Assembly (NCBI RefSeq): GCF_016862115.1
Contig: NZ_BOMI01000173.1
Coordinates: 1 to 43,359, forward strand
Direction: 5' to 3'
Source of the DNA: Paractinoplanes deccanensis
GTDB taxonomy: Bacteria; Actinomycetota; Actinomycetes; Mycobacteriales; Micromonosporaceae
Length of the DNA: 43,359 nt
The notes beneath the pieces are model-generated. The model saw nothing but the letters and a program-made list of their open reading frames with translations. It did no database searches and had not been told where the DNA came from. Of the stretch, positions 14,516 to 24,800 are shown one piece after another (position 1 is the stretch's first letter; every line of letters begins with the position of its first letter). Position numbers and translations under genes: made by a program.

Positions 14516-14965
14516 TCAGGAAGCGGAAGACGACCGGAGCAGCCTGGCAGCGACGGCCGCGCGACCAAGCGCGACGTCCCGTTCATCTTCACGAATCCAG
14601 GACGAGTACCACTCACCATCCGGCCGGATGATCTCGTTCATGGCCCGCAGAGCAAGACCAGCCAGTTCCCCACTCGGCCGGCGGAGCAGTGCCGACGACA
14701 GCTCCTCATCGTCATCCTCGTCGGGGTCGTAGTCATTTCCCTCATCCCCGATCACGGCCGCTCCCCCGGGAAGGGCCAGGGCAACCAGCGCCGCGCCTGC
14801 GATGACCTCTTTCGGCCACACCCTCTCGCTGGGTGAGGCTTCGAGGGCATCCGCGAAGAGCCCACGCAGGTGCTGCTCCTTCTCATCGTCATCCAGTTCG
14901 GAAAGCTCGGTCAGCAAATCCAACGCCTGATCATTTTCAAACGGCCCGGAAGCCCACGTGCCCAT
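14516..14965 (-). CDS. DUF4259-like acidic protein, probable immunity protein of the adjacent GIY-YIG toxin
   Basis: 149 residues. The N-terminus MGTWASGPFENDQALDLL is the DUF4259 signature (W, GPF, ND at fixed spacing), followed by an Ala-rich helix AGAALVALALPGG and a very acidic stretch (DPDEDDDEE). The ATG at 14965 has GAGGA about 8 nt upstream; the frame is open further but overlaps the toxin gene. It is the next gene after the RHS toxin on the same strand, 46 nt away, the usual place for an immunity gene. Its acidity suits binding of a basic nuclease, and its GC is low like the toxin tip. The family assignment is good; the immunity role is inferred from position. Confidence 0.8.
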   Translation of the reverse strand: MGTWASGPFENDQALDLLTELSELDDDEKEQHLRGLFADALEASPSERVWPKEVIAGAALVALALPGGAAVIGDEGNDYDPDEDDDEELSSALLRRPSGELAGLALRAMNEIIRPDGEWYSSWIREDERDVALGRAAVAARLLRSSSAS

Positions 14966-15011
14966 ATTGAAGATCCTCAGTTCGGCAGCATCGCAATACG
15001 AGAAGGATACT

Positions 15012-18000
15012 TTACTTCCGACTCCAGTTCGGCAGTTGTGATCTGACTCGATCGAGCCATGCGCCGGTATGACGGTCGCCAGGGACTTCCGGATAGTCTC
15101 GGTTGATGAGAGTCTTGCCCTGGGAAAGGAATACGTCCATGACGTCCGTTTCCAGTTCGCGAACCTCCGTGCGGCCCGCATATCTCCCTCCCCGGTAACT
15201 TCCGGGAACTTCGACCCAGGTGACGTTCACGACGTTCTCCCTGCTGTACCCAGCATCTTCCAGCGCGTGTGCACGTTTACCCGGCTTGGCTTTGTTACCC
15301 GCCGCAGTTACGCGGCCACGCATGTTCGAGCTCGCCGATCCGATGTAGAAATTGCCGTCGTCCAGCTCAATGGCATAGACACCTGGCTTGTTCGGAACAT
15401 TGTATTCCGGACCGAGTCCACAGTTGTGGACGAGGATGGGATCTCCGCCTACGACTACGTAATAGGTGTGGTCGTCGTCGACGGTGAGGTCATGCATCTT
15501 CCGGTGGCCAGTGAAGTTGCTGACCAGCGAAACACGAACAGTGCCACCCGCCGTTGTGGCAAGCAAGTCACCGACCCGGAGATCGCCGGCGTCCACCCAG
15601 CGCTCTTCGGTGACACTCCAGAACGGGTGATGCTGCGTGGTGCTGAGGGCGGAGACCTCGCCCGTCTCGCTGACAACCTCGAGATCGGTGAGGTCTGAAT
15701 CCTGGTTGACGAAGGTGGCAACAACCTTGTTGGCGGAGGTCACGCCTTCATCTGGATCCGTGGTGACGACTTCGTCGCCGACTTGGACCTCGTCGATCTC
15801 TTTGGTCGTTCCATCCGAGAGGAGCACCAAGGTGCCCGGTGCGAAACTGTGCGGGCAGGACCCGCCACTGACGAAGTTGTCTACTTTGTCAGTGACGGCC
15901 GCGAAAGCGTTCTTCGCCGCCTGGAGCTTTTTGGAGGACTCGAAGAAGTCTCCCACCAAGTTCTTGAGCTTACCGCCCAGATCCCAGAGCGAATTGATGA
16001 CCTTGGCAGCCCGTTTCCAATGGAGGGCATATCTGGCAAAGAGCTTGCCAGCAGCACCACCGATGGCACTGAACGCCACGTTGATAGCCGTATTGATACA
16101 GCCGCCGAGGTCGCCCCTCGTGAAGCAGTCCAAGGCGTCCGTGATCCCGAGCTCGTCCATGACGATCTTGCCCAGGGCCTTGGCCACCGTGACAAGTTGC
16201 TCCTTGACCTTTTTGTGCTCTTCCTTGGCGTAGATGACATCGGGGTCTTCATCCACGGTCTTCGGCTGATAGGCCGGCTTGCTGCCGTAGTTGGGGTCCC
16301 GGTCCTCCGGACCGCACGTCTCGAAGCACGGGATCATGCCGGTCGGATCCGGATTCGAGATCGGGTTGTTCCAGCCGTACGAATAGGCGTTGAGCTGGGA
16401 CGGGTTGGTGACGTCGACGATCGGGTCCACGGATATGAAGCGGCCGGCCACCGGATCGTACTCGCGCGCCCCCAAATGGGTCAGGCCCGTCGACGAATCC
16501 TTCGTCCCGCCGACGAAGCCCTTCTCCCCCGACCACGACCCGGCCGGCGGCACGACACCGCGGTCCGTGCCGAACGGGGTCGAACGGCGCATCACCAGGT
16601 TGCCGCTGGCCGAGTCGATGCCCGCTTGACCTGTCCCGTTCGGGTCCGCCACCTGGAACTGGACGCCCTGGATCGTCTTGACCGCCGTCGCACCCGCTGC
16701 CAGGCCGATGAACCTGGTGTCGTCGACCTTGCCCGTTGCCGTGTCCAGGCGGATCTCCATGCCGGGCAGGTAGAGCGTCGTCGCCGTCGGCTCTCGCCGC
16801 AGGACCCTGGAGCCGTCGGCGCCGTACACGAAGCTGGTCTTCTTGCCGTCGGCGTTCGTCACCGACGCCAGGTGGCCCTCCGAGTCCCATTCGAGGGTCT
16901 GGTCCTCGCCCGCCTCGGTGCGCTTCGTCGTGTTGCCGGCGCTGTCGTACGTGTACTCGTACAGCTTGGTGTTGCCCGCCGGGTCCCTCTCCGTGATGGA
17001 CTGGACCGCGTGCGGGTGGGCCGCCGTGCCCGCCGGGTAGGTGTAGGTGCGCTCCACCCCGTCGGTGGTCTCGCTCTTGCGGTTGCCCGCCGCGTCGTAG
17101 GTGTACGTCGACTTGTACGGGGCCAGGCCGCCCACCGTCTTGTCCGCGCACGTCTCGCCGCCCGTGGCGTACGCCTCCGTGAGGCGGCGCATGTAGTCGT
17201 ACGTGAAGCACTGCGTGTCCTGGCCGCCCGAACCGGGATTGTCGGCGATGGACAGCACGTTGCCGGCGTCGTCGTAGGTGTAGGTCTGGTTGATGTCGCT
17301 GGACGGGCGGTCCGGCGTCGGGTTCTGCGGGGTCGTGTAGCTCTCCCGCTTCAGCATCAGCTTCTGCAGGCGCTGGGTGGTGTCCTCGTACCCGTAGGTG
17401 ATCCACGACCGGCGGCCGCCGGTGCCGATCTCGGCCTGGGTGATGCGGCCGTCGTCGGTGTAGAGCACGTCCGTCACGTAGCTGCTGAACGTGCCCGTGA
17501 CACCCTTGAGCCGCTTCAGGTCGTCGTAGGTGTAGACGACCGCCTCGGCCGGCAGGCCGCCCTTGCCCGCGGGGAACGTCTGCCCCTGCACCGTGCCGTC
17601 GGTGTTGTAGCTGGTGGTGAAGACGTAGAGGCCCTTGAGCGCCTCACCGGCGTCGGCCGGGATCGAGTATCTGACCTCGGTCGGCCGGTAGAGCGAGTCC
17701 TGGTTGGTGGTGGCCATGACGTACTGCTGGCCGTTGACGTAGCGGATCTGCGCGTACTGCTGACCCTTGAACCGACGGTCCCACTGCGTCTCGGTCTGCT
17801 TGACCCGGCCGGCCGCCGTGACCTCGTAGGTGGCGGTGACGCGGCCCAGGTCGTCGTAGTCCGTCTCGAACGTCTTGCTGCGCTCGTTGACGGTCTTCAC
17901 GACCCGGTCGACCTCGTCGTAGAAGAACTGGGTCGTGCCCGCGTCCGGGTCGACCGCGGTCTTCTTGCGGCCGAGCTGGTCGTACGTGTAGCTCCACTCG

Positions 18001-21000
18001 GTGCCGGCCTGGTTGGTGACCAGGGCGAGCTGCCCGGCCGGCGTGTACTTGTACGTGGTGGTGTCGTGCTCGCCGGTCGGCTGCCCGCCCTTGTGGTACC
18101 AGATCTGGGTGACCTGCCCGCGGGCGTCGGTGATCGAGGTCGTCGCCGTGCCGCCCGCCGGCGGGACGACCGACGTGCGGTCGCCGCCGTAGATGGTGCG
18201 GGTGCGGTACTGCTCGTGGCCGGCGGAGAACGCGATCACGTCGGTGACCCGGTCGGCGCCGTCGTAGACGTAGCCGGTCTGCAGGTCGGTGTCGACGTCC
18301 TCGGTGGGCAGCAGGTTGCCGGACGGCGCTCCGAAGGCGAAGTACGGCTCGCTGACCCGGTCGACGTTGCCGGTCGAGTTGTACCAGGTGTCGGTGACGA
18401 GGCGGCCGCCGTTCGGTCCCCGCGCCTGCACCTGCCGGGGCCGCAGGAAGCCGTCGAAGATCTGGTACTCGTACTGGGTCTTCGACGCGTCGGCGTCCGG
18501 CTTCTCGGTGACCACGACGGTCGGCTTGCCGGCGGCCAGGACGTAGCTGTACCTGGTCGTGGGCAGCGAGCCGCCGTCCCGGTCGGGGGTCCACAGTTCG
18601 GTGAGCCGGCCCAGCTTGTCGTACTTCATCTGGGTCCGCTTGCCGTTCCAGTCCGTCTCGACGGTGGGCAGGCCCCAGGCGGGGGTGAGGTCGGTGGTCG
18701 CCTTGAACTCGGCGGCGGTCGCCCCGTTGATCGAGATCTTCGGCGAGTATTCGTCGCGCCGGGTGGTGAGGCCGTTGGTCTCCGTGTAGGCGAGCCGGGA
18801 GACGACACCCTTGCCGTCCGTGGTGGTCAGCGGCCGGGCGTACGCGTCGTAGGTGTTCTCGCTGACCTTCTGGTACGTGCCGGTCGTGCCGTTGTGGCCG
18901 GTCAGCCGCTCGGTCTTGGTGATGAGGCCCCGGGTCGGGGCCGAGCCCAGCGTGGTGCTGCCGTCGTAGTAGGTGCGCGAGTCGGAGAGCACCTGGGTGG
19001 CCCGGTCCGGCGTGGTGGAGCAGTTCACCAGGACGGTCTCGGTGCGGTAGACCATCGACAGGATGTTCTTGTCGGTGTTGTCCGCGTAGTACGACCGCGT
19101 GCACCGGTCGTCGGCCGGTGTGGAGACGTCGCCGAGCTCGTCGACCGCGGTCACCCGGCCGTTGGTCTGGTCGTACGCGGTGACCGTCTTGGTCTCGCGC
19201 CAGCCACCGGATTGCAGGCCGGTGAAGCTGCGCAGGATGCTCGGCCGCACGATGTGCGCCTCGGCGGTGCCGAAGGTGCGGGTCTGCGCGGCCGTGCGGT
19301 ACTTGACCGGTGTCGTCCCCGACTTGCTGATGACCCGGTCGTTGGTGCCGTCGAGGACCTCGGTCTCGATCTCGAAGCCGACGAAGTCCTTGTCGTCGAG
19401 ATAGGTGGCGCCGGTCGAGTCGGTCACCGTCTCGCTGCGGGTGCCGCCGTCGATCTTCTTGTCGCCGTGCAGGCCCTGCATGTACGTGTGCCGGCTGCGC
19501 GTGCGGATCGTCTGGTCGTCGCCCTTGCTCACCACCACGGTGCGGTAGCCGCGCCACTCCGACCAGGTCTTGTACTTGTCCTCGGTCATGCCGTCGGGTT
19601 CGGGGTACCGCCAGCCCGCCTCGCCCTGGTAGTCGTAGAACGTCACCATGTCCGGGGTCGGCTGGGCGCCCGGGTCGATCTTCGTGGTGTCGGTCTCGCG
19701 GACGGCCACGACGACGTACTTGTTGAACCAGTCGAGGTACGGCTCCTCGCTGCCGCCGCCGTGCCAGCGCACCGAGTAGCAGCGCTTGGTGCTCTTGCCC
19801 TCGGCGGGCAGGGTGGTGCCGGTGCACTCGGGCTTGGAGTACTCGATGTCCAGCTGGCCGCCGGTGTCGTTGTAGACGACGCCGAGGCGGGGCCGGACGA
19901 ACCGGCCGAGCATGTCGCCCGCCTGCACGATCCGGTTCTCCAGCTGCTTGACGTCGAGCCGCACGGCCGGCGAGGCGAGCGCGTCGCCGCCGCCGTACAG
20001 GCCCTCCTGCTTGATGGTGTGCAGCCACAGGCCCGAGCTGCCGTCACCGTTGTCGGGGTAGAGCTGCCCGAGGGTGTACCGGTCGACGTCGGCGAAGGTG
20101 CTGGTGCCGTTGCGGATCTGCGTGGTCACCGTGGAGAGCCGCTTGCGGGTGAAGAACGTCGGCGAGACCTGGTCGGTCTTGCACTTGGTGTTCACCGCGC
20201 AGATGCGGTCGAACGGGACGTCCGGCCACGCGGCCTTGGTGGCGTCGGTGAGGGTGTTGTTGGCGCAGGCGGTCGCGTTGACCGTGGTGTCGCAGCGCTC
20301 CTCCTCCTTGAAGACCACCCGGGCGCCCGGGGCCGTGGTGAACACCGCGCCGGCGCGCTGGCCGTAGTCGATGCGCTTGAGCCAGCCGCCCCGGTCGTAC
20401 GGCGTGCCGTTGACGTCGGTCTTGCGGCCCAGCGCGTAGGCGTTGGTCTCCTTGCCGTAGTAATACGCGATGACGTTGTTGTTGCGGTCGAGCGCGTAGT
20501 CGAGGTTCCACCGCCACGCCTGCTGGCACCAGGCGTTCGCGAAGGTGGCGTTGTAGCAGGGCTCGGCCGCGTTGTCGTCCGCGTTGGACGCGTCGTCGCC
20601 GAAGACCGGCACGGTCCACGTCGAGTTGGTCTCGTCCTTGCCCGTCGTCCAGCCGGGCAGCCGGTTGAGGCCGAAGAAGTACTGCGTGCCGTCGGTGGTG
20701 GTGAGCTTCCAGTGCTCACCGGTCACCTTGCCGTCGTTGACGTCGCCGTTGACCGCCCCGGTGAGCCGCTCGATCTTCGAGCCGTCGTCGTTGGCGAGCT
20801 TCCACGTGCTGCCCGAGCGGACCAGCTCGCTGGAGGAGCCGTTCAAGGACAGGGTCAGGTTGTCGTACGCCCAGCAGAGGTCGCCGACGTCTTTGTGCCC
20901 GTCGTCCTGGCACGGCTTGTACCGGCGCTCGACGTAGCCCGGCTCGTAGGTGAAGCCGGAGCCGATCCACGAGCCCTGGTTGTTGGTGTCGGCGGTCTGC

Positions 21001-21818
21001 CCGTCGACCGCCTGCGAGTTGTAGCCGAACGAGACGCCGGGGCCGAAGCCGCCGGGCACCGGGGGCAGCCGCAGCGGGTACGACCAGGAGAAGGAGCCGG
21101 ACGACGGTGACACGCTCCAGCTGGACGACGGGGAGAGCGGGGTGGCGCCGTACGTTCCCTTGGCGCCGCCCTCGCTCGTCCGCATCGCCACGAGCGTGCC
21201 GGTGGTGGCGACGCTGACGTCCGTGGTCAGTGTCTTGGCGTTGACGTCGTTGACCGTCTTGAGCGGCCGCGGCGCGCAGGCCGCGGCGTCGGGTGTGGTG
21301 AGCGCGCACTCGGGCAGCGCGACGAGCGTGAGCCGGCCGCCCAGGTCACCGCTCGCCCCGCCGGCGAAGGTGCCGTAGTCGAAGCTCATCCGGGCGGCGC
21401 CCGCCTTCGCTCCGGTGCCGGGGCTGACCCGCATGACGGGACCGCTGGACTTCGCCCGGTCGGCGACGTCCTTGGCGTAGGTCTGCACCTTGACCCGGGT
21501 CGACGCGGCCTTGATCTTCAGGCCGCCGGCCTTCGCGCCGGTCCCGCCGGCCGCCACCTCGGTGGTGGCGGCCGCGGGCCAGGTGAGCTCGGCCTTCGGC
21601 TTCTTGGTCAGCTCGAGGGCCTTGTCCGGCAGGTTCGTCAGGCCCTTCGGTGCCGGCTTGGCCGGCGCCGGCTTGCCGTCGGCGGGCGCGGCGGGGCGGT
21701 CGTCGCCGGGCGTGGCGACCGCCGGCAGCGGATCGGCGTGCAGCAGTGTCGCCGCGACCGCGGCGACCAGTGCCGCCGCGAGAGCGCGCCGGCCCCGCGA
21801 GCGTTCGGTGAATCGCAT
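15012..21818 (-). CDS. RHS/YD-repeat polymorphic toxin with HINT protease and C-terminal GIY-YIG nuclease
   Basis: 2268 residues. Signal peptide at about 1-36; a beta-rich N-terminal region containing SFSWSYPLRLPPVPGG; many YD repeats (about 1000-1790); the RHS core end (about 1793-1830: RFISVDPIVD, then NPDPTG); a helical, partly hydrophobic pre-toxin region; a HINT domain from C1988 to N2132 with the THH-type motif TQHHPFW and terminal H-N-C; then a 136-residue tip. The tip has GVY (2146-2148), YIG (2158-2160), Arg in MRGRV and a late Glu helix, the GIY-YIG nuclease pattern. HINT should cut at N2132/C2133 and release the nuclease. The RHS shell normally encases the toxin. GGAGAG precedes the ATG. 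It follows the LamG gene by 14 nt and is followed by the immunity candidate. The target (DNA or RNA) is unknown. Confidence 0.92.
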   Translation of the reverse strand: MRFTERSRGRRALAAALVAAVAATLLHADPLPAVATPGDDRPAAPADGKPAPAKPAPKGLTNLPDKALELTKKPKAELTWPAAATTEVAAGGTGAKAGGLKIKAASTRVKVQTYAKDVADRAKSSGPVMRVSPGTGAKAGAARMSFDYGTFAGGASGDLGGRLTLVALPECALTTPDAAACAPRPLKTVNDVNAKTLTTDVSVATTGTLVAMRTSEGGAKGTYGATPLSPSSSWSVSPSSGSFSWSYPLRLPPVPGGFGPGVSFGYNSQAVDGQTADTNNQGSWIGSGFTYEPGYVERRYKPCQDDGHKDVGDLCWAYDNLTLSLNGSSSELVRSGSTWKLANDDGSKIERLTGAVNGDVNDGKVTGEHWKLTTTDGTQYFFGLNRLPGWTTGKDETNSTWTVPVFGDDASNADDNAAEPCYNATFANAWCQQAWRWNLDYALDRNNNVIAYYYGKETNAYALGRKTDVNGTPYDRGGWLKRIDYGQRAGAVFTTAPGARVVFKEEERCDTTVNATACANNTLTDATKAAWPDVPFDRICAVNTKCKTDQVSPTFFTRKRLSTVTTQIRNGTSTFADVDRYTLGQLYPDNGDGSSGLWLHTIKQEGLYGGGDALASPAVRLDVKQLENRIVQAGDMLGRFVRPRLGVVYNDTGGQLDIEYSKPECTGTTLPAEGKSTKRCYSVRWHGGGSEEPYLDWFNKYVVVAVRETDTTKIDPGAQPTPDMVTFYDYQGEAGWRYPEPDGMTEDKYKTWSEWRGYRTVVVSKGDDQTIRTRSRHTYMQGLHGDKKIDGGTRSETVTDSTGATYLDDKDFVGFEIETEVLDGTNDRVISKSGTTPVKYRTAAQTRTFGTAEAHIVRPSILRSFTGLQSGGWRETKTVTAYDQTNGRVTAVDELGDVSTPADDRCTRSYYADNTDKNILSMVYRTETVLVNCSTTPDRATQVLSDSRTYYDGSTTLGSAPTRGLITKTERLTGHNGTTGTYQKVSENTYDAYARPLTTTDGKGVVSRLAYTETNGLTTRRDEYSPKISINGATAAEFKATTDLTPAWGLPTVETDWNGKRTQMKYDKLGRLTELWTPDRDGGSLPTTRYSYVLAAGKPTVVVTEKPDADASKTQYEYQIFDGFLRPRQVQARGPNGGRLVTDTWYNSTGNVDRVSEPYFAFGAPSGNLLPTEDVDTDLQTGYVYDGADRVTDVIAFSAGHEQYRTRTIYGGDRTSVVPPAGGTATTSITDARGQVTQIWYHKGGQPTGEHDTTTYKYTPAGQLALVTNQAGTEWSYTYDQLGRKKTAVDPDAGTTQFFYDEVDRVVKTVNERSKTFETDYDDLGRVTATYEVTAAGRVKQTETQWDRRFKGQQYAQIRYVNGQQYVMATTNQDSLYRPTEVRYSIPADAGEALKGLYVFTTSYNTDGTVQGQTFPAGKGGLPAEAVVYTYDDLKRLKGVTGTFSSYVTDVLYTDDGRITQAEIGTGGRRSWITYGYEDTTQRLQKLMLKRESYTTPQNPTPDRPSSDINQTYTYDDAGNVLSIADNPGSGGQDTQCFTYDYMRRLTEAYATGGETCADKTVGGLAPYKSTYTYDAAGNRKSETTDGVERTYTYPAGTAAHPHAVQSITERDPAGNTKLYEYTYDSAGNTTKRTEAGEDQTLEWDSEGHLASVTNADGKKTSFVYGADGSRVLRREPTATTLYLPGMEIRLDTATGKVDDTRFIGLAAGATAVKTIQGVQFQVADPNGTGQAGIDSASGNLVMRRSTPFGTDRGVVPPAGSWSGEKGFVGGTKDSSTGLTHLGAREYDPVAGRFISVDPIVDVTNPSQLNAYSYGWNNPISNPDPTGMIPCFETCGPEDRDPNYGSKPAYQPKTVDEDPDVIYAKEEHKKVKEQLVTVAKALGKIVMDELGITDALDCFTRGDLGGCINTAINVAFSAIGGAAGKLFARYALHWKRAAKVINSLWDLGGKLKNLVGDFFESSKKLQAAKNAFAAVTDKVDNFVSGGSCPHSFAPGTLVLLSDGTTKEIDEVQVGDEVVTTDPDEGVTSANKVVATFVNQDSDLTDLEVVSETGEVSALSTTQHHPFWSVTEERWVDAGDLRVGDLLATTAGGTVRVSLVSNFTGHRKMHDLTVDDDHTYYVVVGGDPILVHNCGLGPEYNVPNKPGVYAIELDDGNFYIGSASSNMRGRVTAAGNKAKPGKRAHALEDAGYSRENVVNVTWVEVPGSYRGGRYAGRTEVRELETDVMDVFLSQGKTLINRDYPEVPGDRHTGAWLDRVRSQLPNWSRK

Positions 21819-21832
21819 GGATCTCTCCGCTC

Positions 21833-24800
21833 TCAGAGTTGGGGCTGCTCTTCGCTCTGGGCGAGCAGCTGCACGGTGGTGTCGTCGAGCACTCCGCCGT
21901 AGACGCGCACGTCGTCGACGACGCCGGCGAAGTACTCGCCGTACTGCCCGTTGATCAGCGCGCGGCCGACCTGGAGGCCGCCGCTCGCGGTGAACAAGGC
22001 GTCGGGCGCGACGGTCTCGCTGGCCACCGGCTCGCCGGCGACGTAGAGCTTCAGCTCCCGGGTGTGTGCGTCGTAGACGATCGCGATGTGCTGCCCGCCG
22101 ATCTCGGAGGTGGGCGCGCTGCCGGGGCCCTCGTCATCCCCGCGCGGGGTGACGGTGAGCGACGCCGTGGGGGCCGCGTCGGCGTTCGGCACGACCACCT
22201 CCCACGTGTCGTTCGGGGTGCATCGGATGCGGAAGGCGCTGTTCCTGGTGCCGGCCTGCGACAGCACGGTCTGGCCGCCGGCACACTCCGGGCCGGCCAG
22301 CCGCACGTAGGCGCTCACCGAGAAGCTGCTCGCGGTCGGCACCACCGGTCCCGCGGTGCGGGCCCGGTCGTCGGCACCGTCCAGGATCATCTCGCCCGCG
22401 CCGATCAGCGGGAGCTCCACGTCCCAGGGAGCGGTCTGCAGGTCGACGTAGCGCAGCGAGGCGCCACCCTCCAGCAGCAGCTCCCGGCCGGCGTTCTTGT
22501 CGTACTCGCCGCTCTTGCCGTCGGTCTGCGTGGTCAGCTGCCAGTAGGCCAGCCGCGCCGGCCGCCTCTTGATCATCGCGGCGAGCTCGACCCCGCTCAG
22601 CATGCGGTCGTAGAGCTCGACCTCGGCGATGCTGCCCGTCCAGTAGTTGGCGTACTCGCCCCAGTTGAGGCTGCGGCCGATCTGCACGGCGCCCCAGGAC
22701 GTGAACGCCGACCGGCGCGCGTTCGCGCTGGTGCCCTGCGGGACCCCGTTCACGTACAGCTGGACGACGCCCTTGTAGGCGTCGTAGACGCCGGCGAGGT
22801 GGGTCCACTCGTCCTTGACCGCGGTGACGGAGCTGACCACGCCGAAGGCGCCGATGTTGCGCACGTCGGTCACCGGCAGCAGGAACGTCCACTTCTTGCT
22901 GCCGGCGTTGTAGCCGAGCGTGAAGCCGAACGGCCCGGTGCCGTCCTGGCTGACGGCCACCGCGTTCTTCGTGTCGTCGGTGAGCTTCACCCACGCCGAG
23001 GCGGCGAAGGACTGCTCGGTGTCGACGAGCGCGGAGCTGTTCGTGGCCAGGTAGCTGTCGGGCCGGCCGGTGAAGCTCGCGGCGCGGTCCCGCTCGCAGG
23101 GGCTGACGTGGAGACAGCCGGGGCCGGGCACGGCCAGCGTGACTCCCGGGTTCACGGTCATCGGGTTCTGTTCACGCGCGTCGGCGACGGTCGCCGATCC
23201 CGCGTCCTCGCTGAGGTTCCACTCGCCGGCGGCGCGCCGGTTGGGAACGCCGAAGTAGCACTCCGCGACCGCGCTCGGGTTGTTCGCGGCGTCGTAGGCA
23301 CGCACCTTGACGAAGTGCAGGCCGGCGTCCTCGGGGGTCCAGCCCTTGACGGTCACCGGCCCGCCCGCCGACGCCGGCGTCAGCGGGTACTTCGGGTCCT
23401 CGTCGATGCCGTAGGTGTAGCGAACGGCGTCGGTGCCGGGGACGTCGAAGGTGAACGTCGTGTATTTGCCCACGTGGCCGCGGTCCAGGTTGTCTTCCAC
23501 GCAGGCGCCGGCGTCCGCGGAGTTGTTGTCGGCCGCGTCCAGCGGGAGGTATTCCGGCGAGTCGATGTCCGGCTCGGGTGGCGCCGTCCGGTCGATCTTG
23601 AAGCGGCACAACGGGAGGCTGTAGTTGCTCCAGCTGCCGTTCTCGTCGCCGCCCTGCGCCTGCCACGCGATGGTGGTGTTCTGCGGCACGTCTCCCGGGC
23701 TCACCGTGACCCGGAACGGCGTCTTCCCGTCGCCGGCCTTCCATCCGGTCGTGTAGGTCTTGGACCCCGTGGTGCCGGTGCTGGTCGTCCAGGTCAGCCA
23801 GATCCGCGCGCGGACGTTCTCGACGTGCGTCGACGCGTGGTCGACGTCGCGGACGTAGACGGTGAGGACCGGGAACGCGGAGATGACCGGCACGGTGGTG
23901 GTGGCGCAGACCCCGCCGGGCGCCGAGCTCATCGTGCTGGTGGAGGGCACGCTCGGCTGGTGGTTGTACTTCACCTCGAGCTGGCCGTTGCCGCAGAAGC
24001 GCTTCCACCCGACGTGATCGGACTCGGTCGACGCCCGCAGGCCGAACGTGACGCTCTTCAGGCTGTTGGCGCGGATGTCGTCGACCACGCCCATGGCGTT
24101 GAACCGCACGTTCTGGTTGCCCGTGCTGCACGAGCTCTGCTTGTTGACCGGCGATACGGCCGCGAGCAGCTCGGGCGTGGCGGGCTGGTTGCTCCAGTTC
24201 GTGGCCGTCGAGATGCCGGCGCTCGCCCGATAGAGCGAGACGCCGCGTTCCTCGTCGTTGTAGGTGTGCACCATCGTGATCGCGAACTTCGCGTCGAGGA
24301 TGGTCGACCCGAGGTAGGCAGAGGTGGGCACGGTGAAGAAGAGCCGCTTGACGCCGGCGCCGTTGCACGTGCCCGACGAGACCGGGCACTCGCCGAGGCC
24401 CTCGTCGGCCTTGCCGTCGAACGACCAGTACTCCTCGCTCGGATAACCGCTGGCCACCATGGTGTACGCCGTGCGCTTGGCCGTCGAGTAGACCGGGTCG
24501 AGGTAGACCGGGAACGTCGTCGCCGGGTCGGCCAGCATCTCCGGGTCGGGCACCAGCGTCACGCTGTCCTTGTCGACCTCGACGTCGATCGGCGTCTCGG
24601 TCGAGGTGTCGGCGGGCGTCTCGGCGGTCGCCTGCGGGACGGCCGATCGGGCCGCGGCGGCCGGCTCGGCCGAGTCCCACATGGTCGGTTGCGGCGCCTC
24701 GAAGATCGGGCCGCCGGTTCCGGCGTCCGCGACCGTCAGGTCGCCGCCGGCGTTCTCCCGCACGGTGACGCCGGTCGTCTTCAGCCCGAACTCGATCTCG

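Noticed and set aside
14516..16250. A mobile element carrying the low-GC toxin tip
   Set aside because: No integrase, transposase, terminal repeats or attachment site seen; tip exchange by recombination in the RHS core explains it better.
15783..21110. Open plus-strand frame of 1775 codons opposite the RHS gene
   Set aside because: Low-complexity V/R/G translation with no motif, while the minus-strand frame has a signal peptide, YD repeats, HINT and nuclease domains.
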